In this document: piece after piece, positions 1 to 6,892 of the stretch | Layout: each line of letters opens with the position of its first letter | Position numbering within the stretch: the stretch's first letter is position 1 | NCBI GenBank assembly: GCA_052388025.1 | Contig: JBQTIP010000055.1 | Location: 1 to 15,251 of the forward strand | Direction: 5' to 3' | Length of the DNA: 15,251 bases | Source of the DNA: JBQTIP01 sp052388025 | GTDB lineage: Bacteria > Actinomycetota > UBA4738 > HRBIN12 | Program-made: the position numbers and the translations under genes | The notes under the pieces: model-generated | Told to the model about the DNA's origin: nothing | Seen by the model: the letters and a program-made list of their open reading frames with translations, nothing else | The model's database searches: none

Positions 1-42
1 AACGGGGCCGTGATCCCGATCGACGGCGGCCTCACCGCCTAG
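1..42 (+). CDS. C-terminal end of a short-chain dehydrogenase/reductase (FabG-like), truncated by window edge
   Basis: Only the last 13 codons and the TAG stop are present. The encoded tail, NGAVIPIDGGLTA, matches the usual end of classical short-chain dehydrogenases (a G-x-x-x-P-x-D-G-G segment that closes the fold near the cofactor). It is followed after 27 bases by an acyl carrier protein and then a ketosynthase. That context suggests a 3-oxoacyl-ACP reductase (FabG type), but the catalytic Ser-Tyr-Lys region lies outside the window, so the substrate is inferred from neighbours only. Confidence 0.75.
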   Translation, partial: NGAVIPIDGGLTA

Positions 43-69
43 GGTCCGGGAGGAAGCGAAGGAGGAAGG

Positions 70-318
70 ATGGAGAAGGAGGAGATCGAAAGCCGGGTCC
101 GCAAGGTCCTGGCGGAGCAGCTCGCTGTGGACGAGGCGCAGGTGGTTCCCGACGCCAGGTTCGCGGAGGATCTGAACGCGGATTCGCTCGACTTGGTCGA
201 AGCCGTTCTCGCGCTCGAGGAGGAGTGGAGCATCGAGATCCCGGAGGAGGAGATGGACGGTGTGAAGACCGTCGGCCAGGCGGTGGCGCTGGTGGCCTCG
301 AAGCTCGGCCTCGCCTAG
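70..318 (+). CDS. acpP: Acyl carrier protein
   Basis: This is an 82-residue acidic protein of normal length for a free-standing acyl carrier protein. The phosphopantetheine attachment motif D-S-L-D is at residues 38-41, so Ser39 is the expected site for the 4'-phosphopantetheine arm. It is followed by an acidic helix II (DLVEAVLALEEE), the face that usually docks partner enzymes. The ATG is preceded by an AAGGAGGAAGG ribosome binding site. The gene lies between a FabG-like tail and a FabF-type ketosynthase, with only three bases between its stop and the next start. It should carry acyl chains in the cytoplasm for that ketosynthase. Whether it is the housekeeping ACP or one dedicated to a special lipid or polyketide cannot be told here. 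Confidence 0.93.
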   Translation: MEKEEIESRVRKVLAEQLAVDEAQVVPDARFAEDLNADSLDLVEAVLALEEEWSIEIPEEEMDGVKTVGQAVALVASKLGLA

Positions 319-321
319 GTC

Positions 322-1560
322 GTGTCGGCCAGCCGGAAGGTCGTCGTCACCGGCATCGGACCGGTGACCCCCGTCGGGACGGGCGTCGCCGCGTTCTGGG
401 AAGGTGTGAAGACCGGCCGGAACGGCGTGCGCCGCATCCAGAGGTTCGATCCGTCCGGCCTGCCGGTCACTCTGGCCGGGGAGGTGCCCGACTTCGACGT
501 GAGCGACTGGCTCGACGCGAAGGAGGCCAGGCGCACGGATCGCTTCGTGCACTTCTCGATGGCCGCCGCGATGCTCGCCTGGGACGACGCGGGCACGCCC
601 CAGATCCGCTCTGAGAGGGCCGGTGTCGTGTTCGCGACCGGCATCGGCGGCATCGAGTGGCTCCTGAACCAGCATTCCGTGCTGCTGGAGAGGGGCCCCG
701 GCCGCGTGAGCCCCTTCATGGTGCCGGCCCTGATGGCGAACGCCGGTGCCGGCCACATCGCCATGCGCCTCGGGCTGACCGGTCCAAACCTCTGCATCGT
801 GACTGCGTGCGCGTCGGCCGGCAACGCGGTCGGCGAGGGGTATCGGATGATCCGCGACGGGTTGATCGACCTTGCCGTGGTGGGCGGCTCCGAGTCGGCC
901 ACGCTGCCGCTCACGATCGCCGCGTTCGCTCAGATGGGAGCGCTGACGAAGAACACGGACCCCGAGACCGCGAGCCGGCCGTTCGATGCGGAACGAGACG
1001 GGTTCGTGCTGTCGGAGGGCGCGTGCGCGCTGATCCTGGAGTCCGAGGAGCGCGCGACCGGGCGCAGCGCCCGCGTGTACGCCGAGCTGGCCGGGTACGG
1101 CGCGTCGGACGACGCGTTCCACATCACGGCGCCGGATCCCAAGGGATCGGGCGCCGCGCTCGCCATCCGATCCGCGCTTGGCGACGCGGGCGAGGAGCCC
1201 GGGGCCGGCGATTACGTGTACGCGCACGGGACCTCGACGCCGCTCAACGACGCGTCGGAGACCAGGGCGCTCAAGGCGGCCCTCGGCGAGGACGAGGCCC
1301 ACCGGGTCGCGGTGTCCTCAACGAAGTCGATGACCGGCCACATGGTCGGCGCCGCCGGCGCCGTGGAGGCCGCCGTCTGCGCGCTCGCCATCACCCACGG
1401 CGTGATCCCGCCCACCGTCCACTACCGCACGCCCGATCCGGATTGCGACCTGGACTACGTCCCGAACGACGCCCGGGCGGCCGACGTGCGACTCGCCCTC
1501 TCGAACTCGTTCGGCTTTGGCGGCCAGAACGCCGTCCTCGCGCTCCGCCGCGCCTCCTAG
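322..1560 (+). CDS. fabF: Beta-ketoacyl-ACP synthase II (FabF-type KAS)
   Basis: The 412-residue protein has the normal length for KAS II, which condenses malonyl-ACP with an acyl-ACP to extend fatty acids. The full Cys-His-His set is visible: Cys163 in TACASA, His302 in AHGTSTPLND, and Lys335 and His340 in STKSMTGH. The C-terminal glycine-rich loop SFGFGGQNA is also present. The start is GTG, three bases after the ACP stop, with no strong ribosome binding site, so translation is probably coupled to the ACP gene. The usual N-terminal motif (VVVTGIGPVTPVG) begins at residue 7, which supports this start. Together with the ACP and the FabG-like tail it forms an elongation set. A special-purpose ketosynthase for a secondary lipid is possible, because no other fab genes are visible. 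Confidence 0.92.
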   Translation: MSASRKVVVTGIGPVTPVGTGVAAFWEGVKTGRNGVRRIQRFDPSGLPVTLAGEVPDFDVSDWLDAKEARRTDRFVHFSMAAAMLAWDDAGTPQIRSERAGVVFATGIGGIEWLLNQHSVLLERGPGRVSPFMVPALMANAGAGHIAMRLGLTGPNLCIVTACASAGNAVGEGYRMIRDGLIDLAVVGGSESATLPLTIAAFAQMGALTKNTDPETASRPFDAERDGFVLSEGACALILESEERATGRSARVYAELAGYGASDDAFHITAPDPKGSGAALAIRSALGDAGEEPGAGDYVYAHGTSTPLNDASETRALKAALGEDEAHRVAVSSTKSMTGHMVGAAGAVEAAVCALAITHGVIPPTVHYRTPDPDCDLDYVPNDARAADVRLALSNSFGFGGQNAVLALRRAS

Positions 1561-1563
1561 GAC

Positions 1564-1586
1564 GGGAAGGAGACAACAGCCTTCCC
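1564..1586. terminator. Candidate hairpin terminator between convergent genes
   Basis: A 7-bp perfect inverted repeat, GGGAAGG and CCTTCCC, with a 9-base loop lies in the 59-base gap between the ketosynthase stop and the E1 beta stop. A second, weaker hairpin (CTCCG/CGGAG, 1599-1613) follows. Neither has a clear T-run on either side, so an intrinsic terminator is only a suggestion. The position between two converging units fits a shared transcription end. Confidence 0.4.
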
Positions 1587-1619
1587 CAGGTGCCTCTGCT
1601 CCGCCTGCCGGAGAACAAG

Positions 1620-2660
1620 CTAGGCGATCGATCTGACCGCTTCGACGATCCGATCAACAGATGGGATATAGGCCCGTTCCAGCGGCGGCGAGAGGGGCAC
1701 GGGCGTGTGCGGGGCCGACACGCGTTTCACCGGCGCCCTAAGGGCTCCGAAGGCCCGATCGGCAGCAAGGGCCGCGATGTCGGTGGCCACGCTGCACCGC
1801 GGCGGGCTCTCGTCCACGATCACGAGCCTGCCCGTCCGCTCCACTGACCCCAGGATCGTCTCCTCGTCCAGGGGAGAGAGGGTCCGCGGGTCGATCACCT
1901 CCGCCTCGACGCCGTCGGCGGAGAGCACCTCCGCTGCCTCCAGCGCCCGCTTCGCCATCAGGGCGACCCCGACGATGGTGACGTCGCTCCCTGCGTGTAC
2001 CACCTCGGCCACTCCGAGCGGGACCGTGTACATCTCCTCCGGAACCGGGCCTTTCGAGTTGTACAGCCCCATGTGCTCCAGGAACACGACGGGGTTGTCG
2101 TCGAGGATCGAGCTGATCAGCAACCCCTTCGCGTCATGCGGGTTCGTCGGGACTACGACCTTCAGACCCGGCGCGTGCGTGAAGACCGAGTAGAGCGTGT
2201 CCGAGTGCTGCCCGGCAGCGCCGAGGCCGGCCCCCATCGCCATGCGGAGCACGAGGGGCACCTTCGCCTGGCCCCCGAACATGTACCGCATTTTCGCCGC
2301 CTGGTTGAAGATCTGGTCGAAGGCGAGCGGGGCGAAGCTCGACCACATCACGTCGACGACCGGGCGGAGGCCCGCCGCCGCCGCGCCCACCGCCGCGCCG
2401 ACGAAGCCGGCCTCGGAGATGGGCGCGTCCCGAACGCGCGAGGCGCCGAACGCCGGGAAGAGGGTCTTCGTTGCGCCGAACGTCCCGCCCATCGAGCCTT
2501 CCAGCGGAGGGCCCAGGCCTGCGCCCCCGACAACGTCCTCCCCGAGGACGATGACCGTGGGGTCCTCCTCCATGGCCTGGTGGAGGGCCTCCCCGATCGC
2601 CTGCACCATCGACCGGGTCCGCTCGGCGACCCGCTCCTCCTCACCCGTCGACGTAGACAT
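1620..2660 (-). CDS. 2-oxo acid dehydrogenase E1 component, beta subunit (AcoB/PdhB-like)
   Basis: This 346-residue protein matches the transketolase-like beta subunit of alpha2beta2 E1 enzymes, which decarboxylate a 2-oxo acid on thiamine diphosphate and pass the acyl group to a lipoyl domain. Visible landmarks are VLGEDV (38-43), the ISEAGF segment with the conserved Glu83, DQIFNQAAKMRYMFGG (115-130), the GQHSDT loop (150-155), and the C-terminal transketolase fold around DPRTLSPLD (257-265). The start is supported by a strong GGAGGAGGTGA ribosome binding site 6 bases upstream, and the gene overlaps the end of the alpha subunit by 20 bases. A later in-frame ATG at 2609 is the alternative. 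It is the last gene of the operon. Whether it acts on pyruvate, acetoin or a branched or pathway-specific acid is not decided by these motifs. Confidence 0.93.
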   Translation of the reverse strand: MSTSTGEEERVAERTRSMVQAIGEALHQAMEEDPTVIVLGEDVVGGAGLGPPLEGSMGGTFGATKTLFPAFGASRVRDAPISEAGFVGAAVGAAAAGLRPVVDVMWSSFAPLAFDQIFNQAAKMRYMFGGQAKVPLVLRMAMGAGLGAAGQHSDTLYSVFTHAPGLKVVVPTNPHDAKGLLISSILDDNPVVFLEHMGLYNSKGPVPEEMYTVPLGVAEVVHAGSDVTIVGVALMAKRALEAAEVLSADGVEAEVIDPRTLSPLDEETILGSVERTGRLVIVDESPPRCSVATDIAALAADRAFGALRAPVKRVSAPHTPVPLSPPLERAYIPSVDRIVEAVRSIA

Positions 2661-3627
2661 GAGCGGTCACCTCCTCCGGCCGGGGCCAAGGGCCGGACTT
2701 CGCGTGCTCCACCGCATCGTCCAGCTCCCGCTGGATCTCTTTCCGGATGAGCTCGATGTTGGCGCCCGTCAGCACCCCCAATTCCTCGAGCCGACCCCTG
2801 AACCGGGTGATGGGGTCGAACGCGCGGAGGGCCTTCGCCTCCTCGCGGTCGCGGTAACCCTGCGGGTCGCCGACGTAGTGCCCGGCGAGCCGGTGGACCT
2901 TGGCCTCGATGAGCGTCGGGCCCCGGCCGTTCCGCGCGCGGCCGATGGCCGCCTCGGCCGCCTCGGAGACCGCTAGGATGTCGGATCCATCGACCACGAT
3001 GCCGGGGATCCCGTAGGCCGCGGCCCGGTCCGCGATGTCGGCCACGCTCGTCGAGTAGGCCGTGGGGGTCGACTCCGCCCATCCGTTGTTCTCGCAGACG
3101 TAGATCGCCGGGAGCTGCCAGATGGCTGCGAGGTTCAAGCTCTCGTGGAAGACGCCCTCGTTGGCGGCCCCGTCACCGAAGAAGGCCACCGCCACCTGTT
3201 TCGTCCCTCGGACCTGGGCGGAGAGGGCACCGCCGGTGGCGATGGCAATGCCCCCGCCGACGATGGCGTTCGCACCGAGCATGCCCCGCCGGAAGTCGGC
3301 GATGTGCATAGATCCCCCTCGGCCCTTGCAGAGTCCTGTCTCCCGCCCGTAGAGCTCCGCGAGCATCTCGGGGAGGGAGCACCCTTTCGCGATGCAATGC
3401 CCGTGACCTCGATGGGTGCTGGTGATGAAGTCCTCGTCTGTCAGGTGCGCGCAGACGCCGGTCGCCACGGCCTCCTCGCCGATGTACACGTGCACGAAGC
3501 CCGGCATGTCGCCCTTGGCGAACTCCCGCTGCACGCGCTCCTCGAACGCGCGGATGGTCTCCATGGTTCGATACATCCACAAGAGGGCGTCTCGATCGGT
3601 CGGCATGGCGTCGATGTCCTCCCGCAT
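2641..3627 (-). CDS. 2-oxo acid dehydrogenase E1 component, alpha subunit (AcoA/PdhA-like)
   Basis: The 328-residue protein carries the thiamine diphosphate motif of E1 alpha: GDGAANEG at 151-158 and ENN at 179-181. It also has the conserved histidine cluster THRGHGH (71-77) and GHYVGDPQGYR (249-259). The GHYVGDP form is more typical of acetoin-dehydrogenase-like E1 alpha (AcoA) than of the GHS form of pyruvate dehydrogenase. With the beta subunit it should form the decarboxylating E1 enzyme in the cytoplasm. The ATG at 3627 shares one base with the stop of the lipoyl-domain gene (TGATG), which suggests translational coupling. A second ATG at 3606, 11 bases after a GGGAGG sequence, would give a 321-residue protein and is equally plausible. 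Known AcoA operons continue with E2 and E3 genes, but here neither is present. Confidence 0.93.
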   Translation of the reverse strand: MREDIDAMPTDRDALLWMYRTMETIRAFEERVQREFAKGDMPGFVHVYIGEEAVATGVCAHLTDEDFITSTHRGHGHCIAKGCSLPEMLAELYGRETGLCKGRGGSMHIADFRRGMLGANAIVGGGIAIATGGALSAQVRGTKQVAVAFFGDGAANEGVFHESLNLAAIWQLPAIYVCENNGWAESTPTAYSTSVADIADRAAAYGIPGIVVDGSDILAVSEAAEAAIGRARNGRGPTLIEAKVHRLAGHYVGDPQGYRDREEAKALRAFDPITRFRGRLEELGVLTGANIELIRKEIQRELDDAVEHAKSGPWPRPEEVTAHVYVDG

Positions 3628-3896
3628 CAGAAGTCGGAGGCCAGCGACTCGTACTCCTCGCGGGTCTCGGCGACGATCCCGACCCGAGTGCCGATCGGAG
3701 CCTCGCTGTTCGAGGGAACCAGCTGATGCAGCCAGCCCTCGTATTCCGACTCTACCTCGACCTCCACCTTGTCGGTGACCATCGTGAAGACCGAGGTACC
3801 CGCAGCGACCTGCTCGCCCTCCCCCACGTGCCACTCGAGCAACAGTACGTCGTCGGTGTAGATGCCGGTCTTCGGAAGGATGAGGTCGTAACTCAA
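3627..3896 (-). CDS. Free-standing lipoyl-domain (biotinyl/lipoyl) protein
   Basis: This 89-residue protein is a single lipoyl domain with no peripheral-subunit-binding or acyltransferase domain. Residues 3-79 follow the lipoyl fold: a LPKTG start, an HVGEGEQV turn, and the hairpin TDKVEVEVES in which Lys43 is the expected lipoylation site. I chose a TTG start because AAGGAGG lies 5 bases upstream of it and the domain begins immediately after. An ATG at 3935 would add 13 residues unrelated to the fold. Its placement directly before E1 alpha and beta implies it accepts the acyl group from that E1 enzyme. With no E2 core here, the acyltransferase and E3 must come from elsewhere, or the protein shuttles acyl groups by itself, rather like GcvH. 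A biotin carrier is less likely, because the lysine context is DKV rather than MKM. Confidence 0.85.
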   Translation of the reverse strand: MSYDLILPKTGIYTDDVLLLEWHVGEGEQVAAGTSVFTMVTDKVEVEVESEYEGWLHQLVPSNSEAPIGTRVGIVAETREEYESLASDF

Positions 3897-3948
3897 TCGC
3901 ACCTCCTTCAGGGACCCGGGCGAACGAGCCCGCAATCGTCGCCAGTCC

Positions 3949-4893
3949 TCAAGGGGCGAACACGAACTTGCCCCTCCCGGACCGAAGCCCCTCCCACCCG
4001 CGCCCGGCTTCCTCGAAGGGAATCCGGGTCAGGTCGATCCGGAGCGTCCCCTCCATCGCGTGGCGAACCATAGTGAGGTAGGCCTCAACGAGAATCTCCC
4101 GCGGAGCCCCGAAGTTCGAATATCCGAAGATCGAGAGCTGGCTTCCTCGGATCGACGGGAGGGTGGCCGTCGACGCGGACGCCGTCCCCACGTGGACGAC
4201 CCGGGCGCCGGTCCTGGCGGCGCCGAGAGCGGCGACGAGCGGTTCGCCCCACAGGATGTCGTAGACGACGTCCGCCCCCGGCGCGCAGGCCTCGACGAGC
4301 CGCGCGGGCAGGTCCGGCTCGTCGAGTGCAACGACGTCGTCCGCCACGTCTCGAAGCTGCTCCAGCCGATCACGATTGCGTCCCACGGCCACGACCTTCG
4401 CCGCACCGAGGATGCGAGCCGCTTGGACGGCGATGCCGCCGGCCGTGCCGGTGGCGCCGAGCACGAGCACCGTCTCTCCGGGCTGGAGCCCCGCTCGCCA
4501 CGACAGAGGGAGCCAGCCGGCCAGGCCGGCCGTTCCGAGGGCAGCCGTCACGGCCGGGTCGGCGTCCTCGGGGAGGCGGATCAGGCTGCCCTCCTGAGCG
4601 ACGAACCGTTCTGAGGCGGCCCCGTTCCGTGTGACGCCCAGGCCGCCACCCGTCGCGTAGACGAGCGTTCCCGCCTGGGAACCGGACAGGACGCGACCGG
4701 TTCCTTCGAGTCCGGGAACGTAGGGAAGCGGCGGGTGCCCTGCCCAGAAGGTCCCGCTCGCTACCGCGAGGTCGGCGGGGTTGAGCGGCGCGGCGGCGAG
4801 CTCGATCAGGGCCTCTCCATCCGCCGGATCCGGCGCCGGCACGTCGGCGACACGGGGCCCGCTCCCCAGCTCCTCGATGACCGCGGCCCTCAT
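3949..4893 (-). CDS. Zinc-free medium-chain dehydrogenase/reductase (quinone oxidoreductase-like)
   Basis: The 314-residue protein has a GroES-like N-terminal domain (about 1-115, with LNPADLAVASG at 37-47) and a Rossmann domain with the cofactor loop GATGTAGG at 146-153. The catalytic and structural zinc cysteines of alcohol dehydrogenases are absent, so it belongs with the NADPH:quinone oxidoreductase and enoyl reductase branch of the family, which reduces activated double bonds or quinones with NAD(P)H. Its ATG overlaps the regulator's stop by four bases (ATGA), and 52 bases separate it from the lipoyl gene. In this operon it could reduce an enoyl or conjugated-carbonyl intermediate. That role is inferred from position only, and the substrate is unknown. 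Confidence 0.85.
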   Translation of the reverse strand: MRAAVIEELGSGPRVADVPAPDPADGEALIELAAAPLNPADLAVASGTFWAGHPPLPYVPGLEGTGRVLSGSQAGTLVYATGGGLGVTRNGAASERFVAQEGSLIRLPEDADPAVTAALGTAGLAGWLPLSWRAGLQPGETVLVLGATGTAGGIAVQAARILGAAKVVAVGRNRDRLEQLRDVADDVVALDEPDLPARLVEACAPGADVVYDILWGEPLVAALGAARTGARVVHVGTASASTATLPSIRGSQLSIFGYSNFGAPREILVEAYLTMVRHAMEGTLRIDLTRIPFEEAGRGWEGLRSGRGKFVFAP

Positions 4894-5633
4894 GCGCGGC
4901 CCCCACGCGCAGCCTTCGAGGTAGACGCGGCCTCGTCCCTGGCCGCTTTGGCCGGCGCCGTTCCCTCCTGCTCGTACCAGGCGCGGATCCCGCCCTCGGT
5001 GAGATGCAGATGGGAGAGCACCTCGTCCCTCAGCCGCTCGGAGTCCGCCGATCGGCTGGCCTGATAGAGACGCCGGTGCTGGGTCCTGCCGGTGGCCCCC
5101 GTATGCGCGGCCGACACGGCGAGGCGGACGTAGCGCTCCGAGGTCTGCCAGAGCTGCCGGAGCGTGCGCTCGATCAGCCGCGTCGCTCCCGGCTCCAGGA
5201 TCGCCCAGTGGAAGTTCCGGTGCGCCTCGATGAACTCGTCGGAGACCCCGTCCGAAACGTCCTCCAGGCGCTCGAGGGCCGACTTGATCGTCTGGAGCCG
5301 CTCCGGGTGGAAGGACGCAACCGCCCGCTCTGCGACTGCGCTTTCCAGGATGCGACGCAGGTCGTACAGCTCGGAGAGCTCGTCCAACGAGACGCCCGTC
5401 GCGACGGCGCCGCGCTGCGGGAGGTTCTCCACGAGGCCCTCCGCCTCGAGGGAGCGGAGCGACTCGCGGATGGGGATATGGGAGACGCCGAAACGCTCCT
5501 CGAGGTCGCGCACCCGGATCCTCTGCCCGGGCGCTATCTCGCCGGTGACAATGGCGCGTCGGAGACGCTCCGTGACGTCGTCGACGAGCGTTCCCCGAAG
5601 TGACTCGCCCCCTCTGCCGCCCTTCGTCGCCAT
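4890..5633 (-). CDS. GntR-family transcriptional regulator, FadR/FCD subfamily
   Basis: The 247-residue protein has an N-terminal winged helix-turn-helix (about 13-78), with the typical segments LRRAIVTGEIAPGQRI and FGVSHIPIRESLRSLEAEGLV. The rest is an all-helical FCD ligand-binding domain (about 85-220). FCD metal-site candidates are His142 (HRNFH), His186 (QHRRL) and His208. The position that is usually Asp or Asn in the D-x-x-F-H motif appears to be His138. FCD regulators normally bind a carboxylate ligand and release a palindromic operator. Being mid-operon, it probably controls its own unit and perhaps the neighbouring units that share the CTATAA-NN-TATA boxes. The last 25 or so residues are Ala/Lys/Arg-rich and look disordered. 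The effector is unknown. Confidence 0.92.
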   Translation of the reverse strand: MATKGGRGGESLRGTLVDDVTERLRRAIVTGEIAPGQRIRVRDLEERFGVSHIPIRESLRSLEAEGLVENLPQRGAVATGVSLDELSELYDLRRILESAVAERAVASFHPERLQTIKSALERLEDVSDGVSDEFIEAHRNFHWAILEPGATRLIERTLRQLWQTSERYVRLAVSAAHTGATGRTQHRRLYQASRSADSERLRDEVLSHLHLTEGGIRAWYEQEGTAPAKAARDEAASTSKAARGGRA

Positions 5634-5683
5634 CAGCTCCGCCCCCCAGGCGATAAGTTATCCAACAGCAGGTTCCCCGTCAT
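5633..5683 (-). CDS. Possible 16-codon coupling mini-ORF between cupin and regulator genes
   Basis: The frame reads MTGNLLLDNLSPGGRS. Its ATG overlaps the cupin stop codon as ATGA, and its TGA shares one base with the regulator's ATG as TGATG, so it exactly bridges the 46-base gap. This could let ribosomes pass from the cupin gene to the regulator gene, or it could be chance. The upstream GGAAGG is only a weak ribosome binding site. No homology or conserved feature is recognisable in such a short peptide. Confidence 0.25.
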   Translation of the reverse strand: MTGNLLLDNLSPGGRS

Positions 5684-6039
5684 GGAAGGCCTTCCGGGTC
5701 GGGCTCGCGCCCCAGCGGCCGGTACCGGTTCGGGTCGGAGAAGACGTCGATCCCTCGGTAGCCGCGGTGGATATGCGCCGTGTGGGGTACGCCGTTGGGA
5801 ACGTAGTAGGTGTCCCCGCGGGCATACGTCCGCGTCTCGTCGCCGACGGTCATCTCCATGCTCCCCTCCAACACCACGCCCCACTGCGGGCCGTGCGTGT
5901 GCTCCGGGATGTCGAGCTGCTCCCCGACCTCGTAGAACATCGTGAGGACGTGCTCGCTCGGCACGATTCGGGCCTCGATCGGGAACGGGCTGTCGGGGCG
6001 GGGCAGCGCCCGGATGAAGTCGGGGAACGCGTCAGTCAT
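5680..6039 (-). CDS. Small single-domain cupin protein
   Basis: This 119-residue protein is one cupin barrel. The first cupin motif is HTHGPQW (47-53), giving His47 and His49 as metal ligands with Gln52 where a Glu is common. The second is PNGVPH (81-86), giving His86. A G-D-T-Y-Y-V-P strand precedes the second motif. I chose the ATG at 6039 because AAGGAG sits 6 bases upstream; it overlaps the end of the dehydrogenase gene by eight bases. Small cupins of this kind act as dioxygenases, isomerases or sugar/effector sensors. The location in a catabolic operon suggests an enzyme acting on a pathway intermediate, but nothing in the sequence identifies the reaction. Confidence 0.83.
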   Translation of the reverse strand: MTDAFPDFIRALPRPDSPFPIEARIVPSEHVLTMFYEVGEQLDIPEHTHGPQWGVVLEGSMEMTVGDETRTYARGDTYYVPNGVPHTAHIHRGYRGIDVFSDPNRYRPLGREPDPEGLP

Positions 6040-6892
6040 CGGAGTCTCCTTCGGCGGAGCTCCTCGCCGGGACATAGCCCTCGAGCGGCTGGATGAGGAT
6101 CCCCCCGTCGACGGGGAGGAGCACGCCTGTTATGAAAGCCGCCATGTCCGATGCGAGGAAAAGAACGGCCCTCCCGACGTCGTCGGGCGTGCAGAGGCGT
6201 CCGAGCGGCGTCCGGTCCACGATGCCGTCCCACTGCGCCTCGACGTCGATGCCTTCCGGTGCGCCCTCCCTGATCAAGGCGATCGCGCCCTCGGTCATTG
6301 CCGCACCCGGACACACCGCGTTGACCCGGATCCTATGGGACGCGAGCTCCATTGCGAGCGACCGCGTGAGCCCGGCGATCGCGTGCTTCGACGTTGTGTA
6401 GTGGGAGAGCCCTTCCGCGGACGGTCGCAGCGCGTCCACCGAGGCGACGTTTACGATCACGCCGCCATGCCCATCCTCCCGCATGACCCGAGAGACCGCC
6501 TGCGCGCAGATGAAGGAGCCGAGGACGTTCACGCGGAGGATCCGCTCGAACTCCTCGGGCGGCATGGCGGGCACGAGGAAGTTGGAGAACACCCCCGCGT
6601 TGTTGACCAAGATGTCGACCCGTCCCGTGTGGGACCGCGCCGACGCGAGGAGGGCCTCGACACCTCTCTGATCGGTGACGTCCACGTGTTCGGCCACAGC
6701 CCGCCCGCCCGCTGAAGCGAGCGCGGCCGCGCGCACCTCGGCGCCCTCGGCGTTCTGGTCGGCAACGACTACCACCGCCCCCGCCTCCGAGAGCCGGCCC
6801 GCGATGGCCGCGCCGAACCCCTGAGCGGCGCCGGTGACGATGGCACAGCGTCCGCGGAGGCCGAGGAGCTCCCCGACGTCGGGACCCGTCAT
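6032..6892 (-). CDS. Short-chain dehydrogenase/reductase (classical SDR)
   Basis: The 286-residue protein has the full classical SDR set: the cofactor loop TGAAQGFG (20-27), Asp71 in HVDVTD, NNAG (97-100), Asn122, and the catalytic Ser151, Tyr165 and Lys169 (Y-T-T-S-K). VADQN after the second strand places an aspartate (Asp45) where NAD-preferring members have one, so NAD use is likely. The C-terminal tail after VDGG (about 265-286) is longer than usual and acidic. The ATG overlaps the amidohydrolase stop by four bases, so translation is probably coupled. It should oxidise an alcohol or reduce a ketone produced by the dioxygenase or amidohydrolase steps. The substrate is not evident. Confidence 0.92.
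   Translation of the reverse strand: MTGPDVGELLGLRGRCAIVTGAAQGFGAAIAGRLSEAGAVVVVADQNAEGAEVRAAALASAGGRAVAEHVDVTDQRGVEALLASARSHTGRVDILVNNAGVFSNFLVPAMPPEEFERILRVNVLGSFICAQAVSRVMREDGHGGVIVNVASVDALRPSAEGLSHYTTSKHAIAGLTRSLAMELASHRIRVNAVCPGAAMTEGAIALIREGAPEGIDVEAQWDGIVDRTPLGRLCTPDDVGRAVLFLASDMAAFITGVLLPVDGGILIQPLEGYVPARSSAEGDSDD

Noticed and set aside
2197..2976. Plus-strand open frames opposite E1 beta and E1 alpha
   Set aside because: Low-complexity Arg/Pro/Ala-rich translations without motifs; both E1 genes on the other strand have full catalytic motifs.
3627..3935. Start of the lipoyl protein at the ATG at 3935
   Set aside because: The 13 extra residues do not belong to the lipoyl fold, and the TTG at 3896 has a well-spaced AAGGAGG site.
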